Of a DNA stretch of 40,080 nt, positions 1 to 7,822 are shown one piece after another. This DNA is from Streptomyces sp. NRRL S-337 (lineage in GTDB: Bacteria > Actinomycetota > Actinomycetes > Streptomycetales > Streptomycetaceae). Position numbers and translations under genes: made by a program. The notes under the pieces are model-generated. The model was not told the DNA's origin, searched no databases, and worked only from the letters and a program-made list of their open reading frames with translations. Within the stretch, counting starts at the first letter, position 1; the number at the start of each line of letters is the position of its first letter. The stretch lies in contig NZ_JOIX01000087.1 in assembly GCF_000720175.1 (NCBI RefSeq), positions 1 through 40,080 of the forward strand. Direction: 5' to 3'.

Positions 1-381
1 GTGGCGGACGGCGATCCAGCGGCATGCCAGATCGTCGCCTTCGGGCGCGACGCCGGCGGCGGCCACGATGCGCTGGGCGATCTCGCCCCATTCGGCATCC
101 GAGAGGTAGCGGTCCTCAGGTGCGGCGCGGACGGGGCAGTGCCAGACGTGATCGGTGATCTTCTTGCCGAACTCGCTGTTGCGCAGGCGGACGGGCTCGT
201 CGAGGTGGCGGGCGAGTTGGGTGAGGGTGGCGTGCTCGTCGCGGCCGGGGTCGGGCATGCCGAGCATGGCGAAGCCGGCGACTATGTGCGGGTCGAGGTG
301 TTCGTCGTGGCGGCCGGGTCCATAGAGGTAGGCAAGCAGACCGCGGGTCTTGGAACCTGGTCGCTTGATGGCGGCGATCAT
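1..381 (-). CDS. Relaxase / mobilization nuclease, N-terminal part (cut by window edge)
   Basis: The frame is open from an ATG at 381 through to base 1, so only the first 127 residues are visible. The protein starts MIAAIKRPGSKTRGLLAYLY and continues with the pattern LDPHIVAGF, VWHCPVRAAPEDR and ACRWIAVRH. This matches my recollection of actinobacterial relaxases of the MobA/VirD2 type, where the N-terminal region carries the catalytic tyrosine or histidine cluster; the HxHxH motif would lie just past the edge. A relaxase nicks oriT and pilots the strand during conjugative transfer. Its ATG overlaps the stop of the upstream MobC-like gene (ATGA), the usual arrangement for translational coupling. 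Together they indicate that element A is mobilized through a relaxase rather than by the TraB double-strand route of element B. The family call is from remembered similarity. Confidence 0.75.
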   Translation of the reverse strand, partial: MIAAIKRPGSKTRGLLAYLYGPGRHDEHLDPHIVAGFAMLGMPDPGRDEHATLTQLARHLDEPVRLRNSEFGKKITDHVWHCPVRAAPEDRYLSDAEWGEIAQRIVAAAGVAPEGDDLACRWIAVRH

Positions 382-1113
382 GCGGCAACGTCCTCCCCTG
401 GGTCGGCAGGCTGGCGCAGGGCCTTGGCTATCAATTCCAGCAGGCGGTGGAGTTCGTCGAGGCGCTGGCCTATGTCGGGCGGGGTGAGGTCGCTGTTGAG
501 GGCGCGGGCGATCTGGTTGACATTGACGCCGATGCGGTTGAGCTGGCGCAGCACCTGGGCACGGAAGATGTGGGTACGGCGGCGGGTCTTCCGACAGGGG
601 CAGGTTGGCGGTGAACCGGCCGGTGAGGAAGGCCAGGACGATGTCGGCGGCGAAGCCGGATTCCCCTTTGTAGCCGTGCTCGTCGGCGGCCTCTTGCAGC
701 TGGGTGTGCTCGTCGCCGGTGAACCGCAGCGGGCCGACGCGGACGGTGCGCTTGGTGCCGGTGAAACGGCGAATCGTGGGCTGCACGCTCTGCACGGTGG
801 GCTCGCCAGCGGCGAGGACGTCAGCTGGCACGGGCCGCAGAATCTCGCGCTGGACAGCGTGGAGCGTGTCCGGGTCGGGGCTGCCCTCGGCCCCGGCCTC
901 CAGGCCCTGCGCCCCCTGGCGCTGGGCCGTCTCCGCCACCCCCGGGGCGGAGATCCCCGAAGACCGGCCTTGAGTCGGACTCGGGGTACTACTGGCTCCG
1001 CCAGGGGCCGTCCTTCCGAACGCCCGCCGCAAACCGGCCATCAGCTTAGGGGACTTCGTCAGGGGCGAGGGCGCGTTGTCGGTGTGGTCAGGGTGGTGTG
1101 GGGGGTGCGGCAT
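378..1113 (-). pseudogene. MobC-like relaxosome accessory protein, frameshifted
   Basis: Reading from ATG at 1113 gives a proline- and alanine-rich N-terminus, then a conserved block (TIRRFTGTKRTVRVGPLRF, DEHTQLQEAADEHGYKG, FAADIVLAFLTGRF). At about 584-586 the frame breaks. One extra base in a run of three G (plus strand) moves the rest to another frame, which then reads THIFRAQVLRQLNRIGVNVN, QIARALNSDL and LDELHRLLELIAKAL up to the stop at 378-380. The motif LNRIGxNxNQIARALN is typical of MobC accessory proteins, which help the relaxase bind and melt oriT. Both halves look coding, so this is one gene broken by a single-base insertion, or an assembly error. The stop overlaps the relaxase ATG. 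If the break is real, relaxase translation by coupling may also suffer. Confidence 0.7.
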
Positions 1114-1297
1114 GGATGGTTCTCCGGTACGGGCCGGGAGGCGTTGAGTAGGGCAGGCGGACTGGTGGGGGCGGGCAGGCACTTCGGTTCGGTGTCGCTT
1201 GAGCGGTCCCAGCTCCGGTCCACGGGTGTGGACAGGCGCTCGGAAGGCGGGGACGGCCGTTGGTGGGGTGGTCGGAAGGGTTCCGGTCACCCTGCGG

Positions 1298-2020
1298 TCA
1301 GTCCCCGTTCGGGTCGGTCCCGAGTTCGGTCCGCAGGATGTTCATGACCTCGGTCAGTCGTTCGCCGCCGACCTTGAGGCCCTTGCCCCGTACGGCTTTC
1401 AGGACGACCGTGCGGGAGAGGCGCCCCTGCTCGCCAGCGGCAATGCGCCCGACCTCCACGAGCTTGTCCAGGGTGGCGTCGGCCGGACGGCCGCCTCGGC
1501 GCTTGGCCTCTTGAACTCCCGCGCCCTGAACCCGGGTGTCCTGAACCGCGGCGACCGGTTCCGACGGGCCATCGTCGGTGGCTTCGCGGGTGACGAGGAT
1601 GTGGAGATGGACGGCTCCGGCCAGGGCGAGCGGGGCAATGGTGGACAAGAGGCCGATGGTGGCATCTCCCAAGTGCAGTTCGCCTGAGGCGCCCTGCTGA
1701 TTGAGGCGGATGGCATGGAGGGCGTTGGCCCAGATGCTCGCGGCGGTGGCAGTACCGAAGAGTGTCCATACGTAGAGGCGGGCCCGGAAAGGGGCGGTGC
1801 GCAGGACGAGGAGGGCGCGGACGCCGTAGGCGATGAACCCGTCGATCACGAGCGGGAAGAGGTAGGTAAGCAGGCCGCGGATGTGAATGGCTACGGCCAT
1901 CTGCTGGAGAGCGTCGTACGAGAGGGCGCACGCGGCGGCGCCGAGAGTGAGGATCGCGGCGTGGTCCCAGCTGGTGACGTGGTGGCTAGTGGTGCCGGCG
2001 GGTATGGCGAGCGTGGTCAT
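1298..2020 (-). CDS. DUF2637-type membrane protein with C-terminal helical domain
   Basis: This 240-residue protein has about four hydrophobic segments in residues 20-140 (AAILTLGAAACALSYDAL, LLTYLFPLVIDGFIAYGV, LYVWTLFGTATAASIWAN and LLSTIAPLALAGAVHLHIL). That layout is typical of the DUF2637 proteins found on Streptomyces plasmids and integrative elements, often described as spread or transfer-associated. After a charged linker (about 145-180) comes a soluble, probably helical domain (RPADATLDKLVEVGRIAAGE, TVVLKAVRGKGLKV, RLTEVMNILRTELG) resembling a DNA-binding or partner-binding tail. It lies 43 bp downstream of the replication gene and upstream of mobC on the same strand, so it belongs to the element A replication/mobilization operon. 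The molecular role is unknown. A second DUF2637 protein is encoded in element B at 23278-23970. Confidence 0.75.
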   Translation of the reverse strand: MTTLAIPAGTTSHHVTSWDHAAILTLGAAACALSYDALQQMAVAIHIRGLLTYLFPLVIDGFIAYGVRALLVLRTAPFRARLYVWTLFGTATAASIWANALHAIRLNQQGASGELHLGDATIGLLSTIAPLALAGAVHLHILVTREATDDGPSEPVAAVQDTRVQGAGVQEAKRRGGRPADATLDKLVEVGRIAAGEQGRLSRTVVLKAVRGKGLKVGGERLTEVMNILRTELGTDPNGD

Positions 2021-2063
2021 GCGGGGGTGCTCCGGGTGCTTCTGGGGCGGTCGATCACGGTGT

Positions 2064-3806
2064 TCACGGAGGGGGCGTACACGCGAGCCCCCTTCTAAAG
2101 GGGGGCTCGCGCGTGAACGCTGGGGCGCGTGTACGGCGTGTACGGTCGCGTGAACCTTTGACCTGCGGATTTGCGGTCAGCGTGGGCGCGCGAGGCGTGG
2201 CGTGGAACCGGGGTGACGACAGTGGTGCGTGTACGCCCCCGTGTACGGTCCTGCTGGTCTCGGGGCGAGGCCAGGAGACGGCGCCGATGTGGCGGACGGA
2301 GGCGCAGTACCGGGCTTGCTGTCCGCCTCCGGTGCCGCCTGCGGAACCGTCTGCCTTGGCGGCGAGCCCGGCCTTGACGAGTCGGTCCAGGGTGCGCCTG
2401 GCCTTCTCAGTGGCGGCGCGGCCCGGGGCGGCGGTGCCGCTCTGAATGGCGGCGAGATCGCGGACAGTCAGTCCGTCGGGCCGGGCGCGCAGGATCGCGA
2501 CGGGGTCGAGGGCGGGGTCGACCGTGGTGGTGCCGCGCTCGTGGTCGTGGATCACCTGGAGAGGGCCGACCTCGCCGTTCGGGGTCTTCAGGTGGTGAAC
2601 GGTGACGGCGGGGTCGCCGGCCTTGCCGTTGACGAACAGGACGCTGCCCGCACCGGACGTGTACCAGGTGGAGCCGTAGACCTGGTCCATGGTGGGTTGC
2701 TGGGCGCGCGGGGACTCTGCGGTGGCCTTGCGGCAGTGGTGGGTCTCCATGATCTCCACGTCTTCGCGCAAGGTGCGCTGGCGGGCGTTGTGGAAGGCGA
2801 CGGCGAGCGCGTCGTCGACCATCGTGCTGACCGCGTCCTTGAGGCTGTCGATCACGATCGTGTCGGCCTGGTGGGCGGCGGCGAGGTCGGCGAGGAGGTC
2901 GGGCTCCTTGTCGAGCGTGGCGGGCAGCGGGCCCTGCCAGACGACGAGCCCATGCCGTATCCGCTTCTCGTGCTCGGGCCGGATGCGGCGGAACATGGCC
3001 TTGGCGATCTGCTTGGGGCGGTCCATCGCCAGGTACAGCACGCGCTGGCTGGGCGCGACGGGCATGTCCAGGACGCTGCCTGCGAGGCCCAGGCGGGCGA
3101 GGACCACCTGGTGGGCGATCGTGGTCTTCCCGACACCGGGCGGTCCGACGATCATCAGGCTCTCGCCCGAGGACCATGCGGTCTGCTCGGGAGTCCCCCA
3201 CAGAGGGGCGGTCGCCGCGCCGGTCTCGGTAAGGAACCGCCAGCCGTCGACGGCGAAGCGGGACAGGCGTCCCTGCCCGGAGGACAGGGCCCGTTCTCGC
3301 TCGGCGCGGACATCCGACTCGACATCACTGCGGATCAGGTCGGGATCGGCGCCCGGCTCCATGGTGCGCTGCACGGTGCGGAGGCCGGACGCGCGCAGTC
3401 GGCGCAGGTCGGCCATCTTGCGGACGATGCCGGCGTAGTGGGCCGCTCCGCTGACGGAGGGCGGGGCGTCTGCGAGCCGGTGCACGTAGACCCGGCCGCC
3501 CACGCGCTCCAAGTCGTCCTGCTCATGCAGCCGGTCGCATAAGACGATCGGGTCGGTGGGCTTCTCCTCGCTGCGCAGGGCAAGGACGGCGCGCCAGATC
3601 GTCTCGTGAGCCGGGCGGTAGAAGTCGGCGCCGTCGAGGAGGTTGCGTACGGCGTTGACCACTGCCGCGTCGTGCATGCAGGCGCCGAGGACCGCTGCCT
3701 CGGCGTCCATGTCGTGCGGTGGAACCGCGGTGATGTCGGCGGGCGGAGTGGCTCCTGCTGCCTGGCGGGATGGCGTCTGCCGCGGCTGGGCCGTAGGCTG
3801 TGCCAA
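2064..3806 (-). CDS. DnaB N-terminal domain plus RepA/AAA_25-like replication ATPase
   Basis: The 580-residue protein begins at a TTG (3806) placed just after GAGGAG. Residues about 30-135 resemble the N-terminal domain of DnaB helicase (MDAEAAVLGACMHD, FYRPAHETIWRAVLAL, DPIVLCDRLHEQ, GGRVYVHRLADAPPS). A RecA-fold ATPase follows: Walker A is GPPGVGKTT (about 220), the Walker B-like strand is DTIVIDSLKDAV (about 317), and a histidine-containing loop is VEIMETHHCRK. This matches bifunctional helicase-loader or RepA-like proteins of actinobacterial integrative elements and phages. It is the best candidate for the replication protein of element A, whereas element B uses a rolling-circle initiator. 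The last 80 residues are arginine- and proline-rich and poorly structured; the real end may be functionally dispensable. It is preceded by the leader repeat at 3826-3879. Confidence 0.85.
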   Translation of the reverse strand: MAQPTAQPRQTPSRQAAGATPPADITAVPPHDMDAEAAVLGACMHDAAVVNAVRNLLDGADFYRPAHETIWRAVLALRSEEKPTDPIVLCDRLHEQDDLERVGGRVYVHRLADAPPSVSGAAHYAGIVRKMADLRRLRASGLRTVQRTMEPGADPDLIRSDVESDVRAERERALSSGQGRLSRFAVDGWRFLTETGAATAPLWGTPEQTAWSSGESLMIVGPPGVGKTTIAHQVVLARLGLAGSVLDMPVAPSQRVLYLAMDRPKQIAKAMFRRIRPEHEKRIRHGLVVWQGPLPATLDKEPDLLADLAAAHQADTIVIDSLKDAVSTMVDDALAVAFHNARQRTLREDVEIMETHHCRKATAESPRAQQPTMDQVYGSTWYTSGAGSVLFVNGKAGDPAVTVHHLKTPNGEVGPLQVIHDHERGTTTVDPALDPVAILRARPDGLTVRDLAAIQSGTAAPGRAATEKARRTLDRLVKAGLAAKADGSAGGTGGGQQARYCASVRHIGAVSWPRPETSRTVHGGVHAPLSSPRFHATPRAPTLTANPQVKGSRDRTRRTRAPAFTREPPFRRGLACTPPP

Positions 3807-3825
3807 GGAAACTCCTCACCCGGCG

Positions 3826-3879
3826 GGCCATATGGGGCGGCAACCCCGGCCGGGCCGGTAGGTCGTTCAGGGATGGGCG
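3826..3879 (-). promoter_or_regulatory. Shared leader repeat, copy 1 (upstream of replication gene)
   Basis: Read on the minus strand, this segment begins with 19 bases identical to 4671-4689 (CGCCCATCCCTGAACGACC). A 10-base variable spacer follows, then 25 bases identical to 4701-4725, including CCGCCCCATATGGCC. It ends about 20 bases before the TTG start of the replication gene, with the RBS between. The spacer differs in length by one base from copy 2, so the conservation is not for a peptide. It may be a promoter/operator for the XRE regulator encoded between the two copies, or an RNA leader. Confidence 0.75.
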
Positions 3880-3901
3880 GTCGTGAGGTTTCTGATTCGG
3901 G

Positions 3902-3929
3902 CCCCCGGTGTCGTAGCACCGGGGGTTTT
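3902..3929 (+). terminator. Rho-independent-type hairpin
   Basis: A perfect 9-bp stem (CCCCCGGTG / CACCGGGGG) with a 6-base loop is followed by TTTT on the plus strand. No plus-strand gene ends here. It may shield the XRE gene from upstream transcription, or act as an attenuator in a long leader. Confidence 0.6.
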
Positions 3930-4066
3930 CGCATGTCTGACGCCGTTCGGCGGCGGACGCCCACAATGCGCTCCCGAACGAGTTGCGTTTGGCTCCGAAA
4001 TGAGGTTACCTGTTCACCCCGGGCCACAGCGGTCCGGCCGAGGCATGCCCGCGAGGAGGTGTGAGG

Positions 4067-4612
4067 GTGAGCAGTGACGACGGTGCGTCCCGCGCCGGCC
4101 CCGAGCGGCCCCTGCCGGAGAACAACGTGGCCGAGCGCATCAAGCTCGAACGCGAGATCCGCGGCTGGAGCACGCAGAAGCTCGCCGAGAGGATGGCCGA
4201 GGTCGGCCACCCGGTAAACCAGTCCGCGATCTGGCGCATCGAGAGCGGCAAGCCACGCCGGAGGGTCAACCTCGACGAGGCACTCGGCTTCTGCAAGGTC
4301 TTCGACATCCCCCTCGACGACCTGACCAGCCCTCCGGGCCACGTCTCCAACGCCGAGGTGCGCAGGCTCATCGGCGAATACGTCGAGAGATGGAAGGACT
4401 GGCGGGCCGCGCGCAAGCCGATGGACCGCGCCAGGGACGACATCGACGAGTACATCAAGGCCCACCCCGACCAGGAAGACATGGTCAAGGCCCTGCTCAC
4501 CTACGAGGTCTCCGGCGCCTCCGGCAACGACTTCAGGCGCCACCGCGACGTGCCCTACTCGCACAGAAGCCTCATCGGCGACGACGCCCCTGCCAAGCCC
4601 GACGCCGATTAG
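4067..4612 (+). CDS. XRE-family helix-turn-helix regulator of element A
   Basis: The best start is GTG 4067, seven bases after AGGAGG; GTG 4061 is too close to it. The 181-residue protein has an N-terminal HTH of the XRE/Cro type at about residues 20-75 (NVAERIKLEREIRGWSTQKL, SAIWRIESGKPRRRVNLDEAL, FDIPLDDLTSPP). A helical region with many charged residues follows (VRRLIGEYVERWKDWRAARK). Such proteins control excision and replication in actinobacterial integrative elements. It lies between the divergent replication/mobilization operon and the xis-int operon, each preceded by the same leader repeat. The simplest inference is that this protein binds both leaders and coordinates replication with excision. 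There is no sequence evidence for a ligand or a protease site. Confidence 0.85.
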   Translation: MSSDDGASRAGPERPLPENNVAERIKLEREIRGWSTQKLAERMAEVGHPVNQSAIWRIESGKPRRRVNLDEALGFCKVFDIPLDDLTSPPGHVSNAEVRRLIGEYVERWKDWRAARKPMDRARDDIDEYIKAHPDQEDMVKALLTYEVSGASGNDFRRHRDVPYSHRSLIGDDAPAKPDAD

Positions 4613-4670
4613 ACGGACTACCTGTCGTCCGATGCTACGAACACCGGACACCAGGCCCCACCAACACCAA

Positions 4671-4725
4671 CGCCCATCCCTGAACGACCAGTACGGCATG
4701 GCCGGGGTTGCCGCCCCATATGGCC
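4671..4725 (+). promoter_or_regulatory. Shared leader repeat, copy 2 (upstream of xis-int)
   Basis: Plus-strand partner of 3826-3879: identical blocks 4671-4689 and 4701-4725 around an 11-base variable spacer. It ends about 20 bases before the TTG start of the excisionase gene at 4746. Two divergent operons with the same leader, the same start-codon type and similar spacing suggest co-regulation. Confidence 0.75.
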
Positions 4726-4745
4726 TGCCGAGACGAGGATCCCCC

Positions 4746-5045
4746 TTGCCCCAGCACAACCTGCCCATACCCCAGATCGCCCACCTCCTCGGCGTACCGG
4801 AGGAGAACCTCCGCGCCCTGATGGTGGAGCGTGACGGCTCCCAAGGTGACCCCACCCTTGTCGGGCTTACCGTCGCCGAAGCCGCCCGCCGCATCGGCAT
4901 CGGCCGCACCAAGATGTACGAGTACGTCAGCTCCGGCGAGATCCCTTCCGTCAAGATCGGAAGCCTTCGTCGCATCCCTGCCGAGGCGGTGAACGAGTTC
5001 CTCGCCAGGCGTCTGAGCGCCGGCGACTTCGTGGCTGCGGCCTGA
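4746..5045 (+). CDS. xis: Excisionase-like helix-turn-helix protein (element A Xis)
   Basis: The start is taken as TTG 4746, eight bases after GAGG; the frame is open further upstream, but that part is the leader repeat. The 99-residue protein has a MerR/excisionase-type DNA-binding domain (excisionase DNA-binding family, helix_turn_helix_17) in its C-terminal half: LTVAEAARRIGIGRTKMYEY, SSGEIPSVKIGSLRRIP, VNEFLARRL. Xis proteins bend DNA at the att arms and tip the integrase towards excision. It sits 11 bp upstream of the integrase gene in the standard xis-int pair and resembles the element B Xis (26191-26400) in the motif ExARRLxIGRT. The N-terminal 40 residues (IAHLLGVPEENLRALMVERD) are extra compared with the 69-residue Xis of element B. 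Confidence 0.8.
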   Translation: MPQHNLPIPQIAHLLGVPEENLRALMVERDGSQGDPTLVGLTVAEAARRIGIGRTKMYEYVSSGEIPSVKIGSLRRIPAEAVNEFLARRLSAGDFVAAA

Positions 5046-5056
5046 AGGCGGCGGAC

Positions 5057-6813
5057 ATGGCAAAGAACCGTCAGCCCAATGGGGCGTCGTCCATCTACCT
5101 CGGCAAGGACGGCCGCTGGCACGGCCGCGTCACCGTCGGAGTCAAGGACGACGGCACCCCCGACCGCCGACACGTCTCCCGCAAGACCCGAGCTGAGGCC
5201 ACCAAGGCCGTCCGCGAGCTGGAGCGGCAGCGCGACTCCACCGGAATCCGCAAGGCCGGCCAGACCTGGACCGTCACAACCTGGCTGACCCACTGGGTGG
5301 AGAACATCGCCGCACCCAACGTCGGCGAGAACACCATCGACGGCTACCGCGTGGCGGTCTACCACCACCTATACCCGGCCTGGGCGCCCACCGCCTGGAA
5401 AAGCTGGAGCCGGAGCACCTGGAGCGCTTCTACCAGAAGATGCGGGCCAACGGCAGCGCCGCCGGCACCGCCCACCAGGCGCACCGCACCGTCAACACGG
5501 CGCTCAACGAGGCCGTACGCCGCCGCCATCTCACCACCAACCCGGCCTCCATCGCCAAGTCTCCCAAGGTCGAAGAGGAGGAGGTCGAGCCGTACTCGCT
5601 GAAGGAGGTCCAGCGCCTCCTCGCCGAGGCCGCCAAGGTGCGCAACACCGCTCGCTGGGTCATCGCGCTCGCACTCGGCCTGCGTCAGGGCGAGGCGCTC
5701 GGCTTGAAGTGGGAGGACGTCGATTTCCAGGCGGGCGTGATCCTCGTCCGGCGCGGACGGCTGCGGCCCCGCTACAAGCACGGTTGCGGCAACCGCTGTG
5801 GGCGCAAGCCGGGTTACTGCCCACAGAAAATCAACACCCGGCGCGAGACGAAGGACACCAAGACTCGCGCCGGCAAGCGCCCGATCGGCGTGCCGGAGGA
5901 ACTGCTCAAGCTGCTACGACGGCACAAGGAGCAGCAAGAACGCGAGCGGGCCCTCGCCCGTGACCTGTGGGTGGAGAAGGGGTACGTCTTCACCTCGCCG
6001 ACCGGCGAACCGCTCAACCCCAACACCGACTTCCACAGGTGGAAGGACCTACTGAAGGCGGCGAAGGTTCGCGACGGCCGCCTGCACGCCGCCCGCCACA
6101 CTGCCGCGACCGTCCTGCTGATCCTCGGCGTCCCCGACGCGGTCGTCGACCGCATCATGGGCTGGGAGCCCGGCAAGTCCGCCCGCATGCGCCGCCGCTA
6201 CCAGCACCTCACTGGTCCCGTGCTTCAGCAGACGGCCGCGAAGATCGGCAGCTTGCTGTGGGGCACGAGGGCGCATGTGCTCGAACCGGTCCCAGGAGGT
6301 CCAGTGCCTGGCCTGAGTCAGGCATCTGTCCCGGCGGGGTCGACGGTGTACGTGGCTCTCCTCGGCGAGCGCCGTATCCCGTTCCTGCACCGCGAGCATG
6401 CGGACGGGGTGGCCTCGCAGTGGGGCGCCGACCATCCTGACCATGCTGCGGAGGTCGAGGAATGGGATCGAGAGAAGTGGGCGGACAAGGGTCCCGGCGG
6501 TATGCGGGCCATCCGCGACGGCGTGCCCGACCGCCGGATAGTCCACCACGCCCACGCCGTGTACCTGCCTGGCGGCGGGCGGCTCAACATCGGCCGTGAT
6601 GATCAATGGTCTGTGGTGGCCTGGGAGTTCGAGAGCGGCCTCTACACGGACTTGCCGGTTCGCTGGCACACCATGCGTCGTCCCGGTCAGGAGGTCGAGG
6701 CCCGCGTCCGTGGCACGGACAAAGAGGCCGTGGCCGTCGCTTTCGCTGAGGCTTGCGCACAGGCTGTGGACCGCGCGCGGCATCCCGGCAAGTACGGCGA
6801 CATGGGGGACTGA
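5057..6813 (+). pseudogene. int: Tyrosine site-specific integrase of element A, frameshifted, with C-terminal extension
   Basis: The N-terminal part (from ATG 5057) reads QPNGASSIYLGKDGRWHGRV and continues parallel to the element B integrase. At about 5374-5376 one C is missing from a C run relative to element B (CCC against CCCC). The next block (LGAHRLEKLEPEHLERFYQK in the restored frame) continues one frame over, to the stop at 6813. The catalytic domain has arginine in LGLRQGEALGL, the HxxR-type motif HAARH, W in MGWEPGKS, and the nucleophile tyrosine in RRRYQHLTG. A cysteine-rich insert (CGNRCGRKPGYC) is shared with element B. After the normal end (IGSLLWG) the frame continues for about 180 residues of unknown fold (STVYVALLGERRIPFLHREH, GVPDRRIVHHAHAVYLPGGG, VAVAFAEACAQAVDRARHPG). 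The fusion is unusual. If the frameshift is real, element A cannot make full-length integrase. Confidence 0.8.
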
Positions 6814-7087
6814 TGTCTCTGTCGCCTCGCCTCTGCTGGTAATGGGCAGGGCGAGGCGACAGCCGGGCCGGAACAGCAATACGTACTCGGCATTTCGGGC
6901 TCTGCGTCTTGCCTTTACAATGGTGGCGCATGGCCGGAATCGCGGTAGGGAATTTCGTCGGGATGCAGACGGACCCTCGCCAGCCGCCAGGCCGCATCGC
7001 GTGAGAGCTGGTGGCGGTGTGCCCGTCGTAGGCGGGATGCGAGGATGCTGGTTCGTGGGGCCAGAAGCCAGCGCAACATGTTGAGTT

Positions 7088-7822
7088 TCACTGGCGTTCC
7101 TCGATGGCGGCCACTTCAGCGGCCAGTTGTTTGTGCCCGAGGGCTGTTATCGCGCTGCGCAGGATCTTCAACAGGTCGCGGGCGTTGTCCTCGGTGAGCC
7201 TTTCTACGAGCGTGTGCAGGACCTTGGCGATGAGGATCCATCGGGATTCTGGATGCCACTGGTGAATCTGCTGGACCAGTTCTTCGGGGGCGAGACTGGG
7301 CGGAGGCCCTCCCAGCCGCGGGGAGGGTTGCAGCAGGGTGTACAGGCGAGCGGACGAAGGGTTCGCGAGGAGTTCGTCACGCAGGAACTCCATACGAGCG
7401 CGGGCCTGACGGCGCTCCAGCTCATCCAGTTCGAGCTCGTGCCGAGAGCGTTCTCTCCGGCGAGCGGCGGCGCTGACTCCCTCCTCGACCTGCAGTGAGG
7501 CAGTGGCGGCTACTACCTCCACTCCGTCGCGGCATAAAGGCAGTTCGTCTCGCAGTGCGACGACAAGGTCCTGTGCCGCGGCCTGAGGTCGGAGCACTGA
7601 TGCTCCGGACAGAGCCTCCTCGACGATCTTCCGGACAATGTGGCCCGCAATCTGAGGTGCGTCGCTGATAGCTGTCCCTGGTGGCGCGAGCCGCCAGGTG
7701 ACGCGGATATCCACCTCGAACGGCAGTCCCTCGTCGCGGCTGTCAGGGCGGTCGGCGAAGACGCAGGACCATATCGGTGCTGGGGATTCAGGTTCCCTGG
7801 CGCGGTTACGGCGCCACCTCAT
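7088..7822 (-). CDS. SPFH/band-7-like protein with long helical region, third gene of cassette
   Basis: This 244-residue protein overlaps the NTPase gene upstream by four bases (ATGA), so the two are probably coupled. Residues 30-110 have the alternating pattern of an SPFH/band-7-like domain (FEVDIRVTWRLAPPG, IAGHIVRKIVEEALS, AAAQDLVVALRDEL, GVEVVAATASLQVEEGVSAA). Residues 110-160 form a strongly charged helix or coiled coil (RERSRHELELDELERRQARA, RMEFLRDELLANPSSARLY). A helical C-terminus follows. No signal peptide or membrane segment is seen. SPFH proteins make ring- or cage-like oligomers and often partner with ATPases, which fits the neighbouring gene. The SPFH assignment is by pattern only and should be tested by structure prediction; the coding call itself is strong. 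Confidence 0.7.
   Translation of the reverse strand: MRWRRNRAREPESPAPIWSCVFADRPDSRDEGLPFEVDIRVTWRLAPPGTAISDAPQIAGHIVRKIVEEALSGASVLRPQAAAQDLVVALRDELPLCRDGVEVVAATASLQVEEGVSAAARRRERSRHELELDELERRQARARMEFLRDELLANPSSARLYTLLQPSPRLGGPPPSLAPEELVQQIHQWHPESRWILIAKVLHTLVERLTEDNARDLLKILRSAITALGHKQLAAEVAAIEERQ

Noticed and set aside
1..1347. Plus-strand open frame of 448 residues at the left edge
   Set aside because: It is antisense to the relaxase and MobC genes, which show family motifs on the minus strand; high-GC DNA gives long shadow frames.
3335..5368. Minus-strand open frame of 677 residues
   Set aside because: It runs antisense through the XRE, xis and int genes and through the replication gene in another frame; no domain or codon bias supports it.
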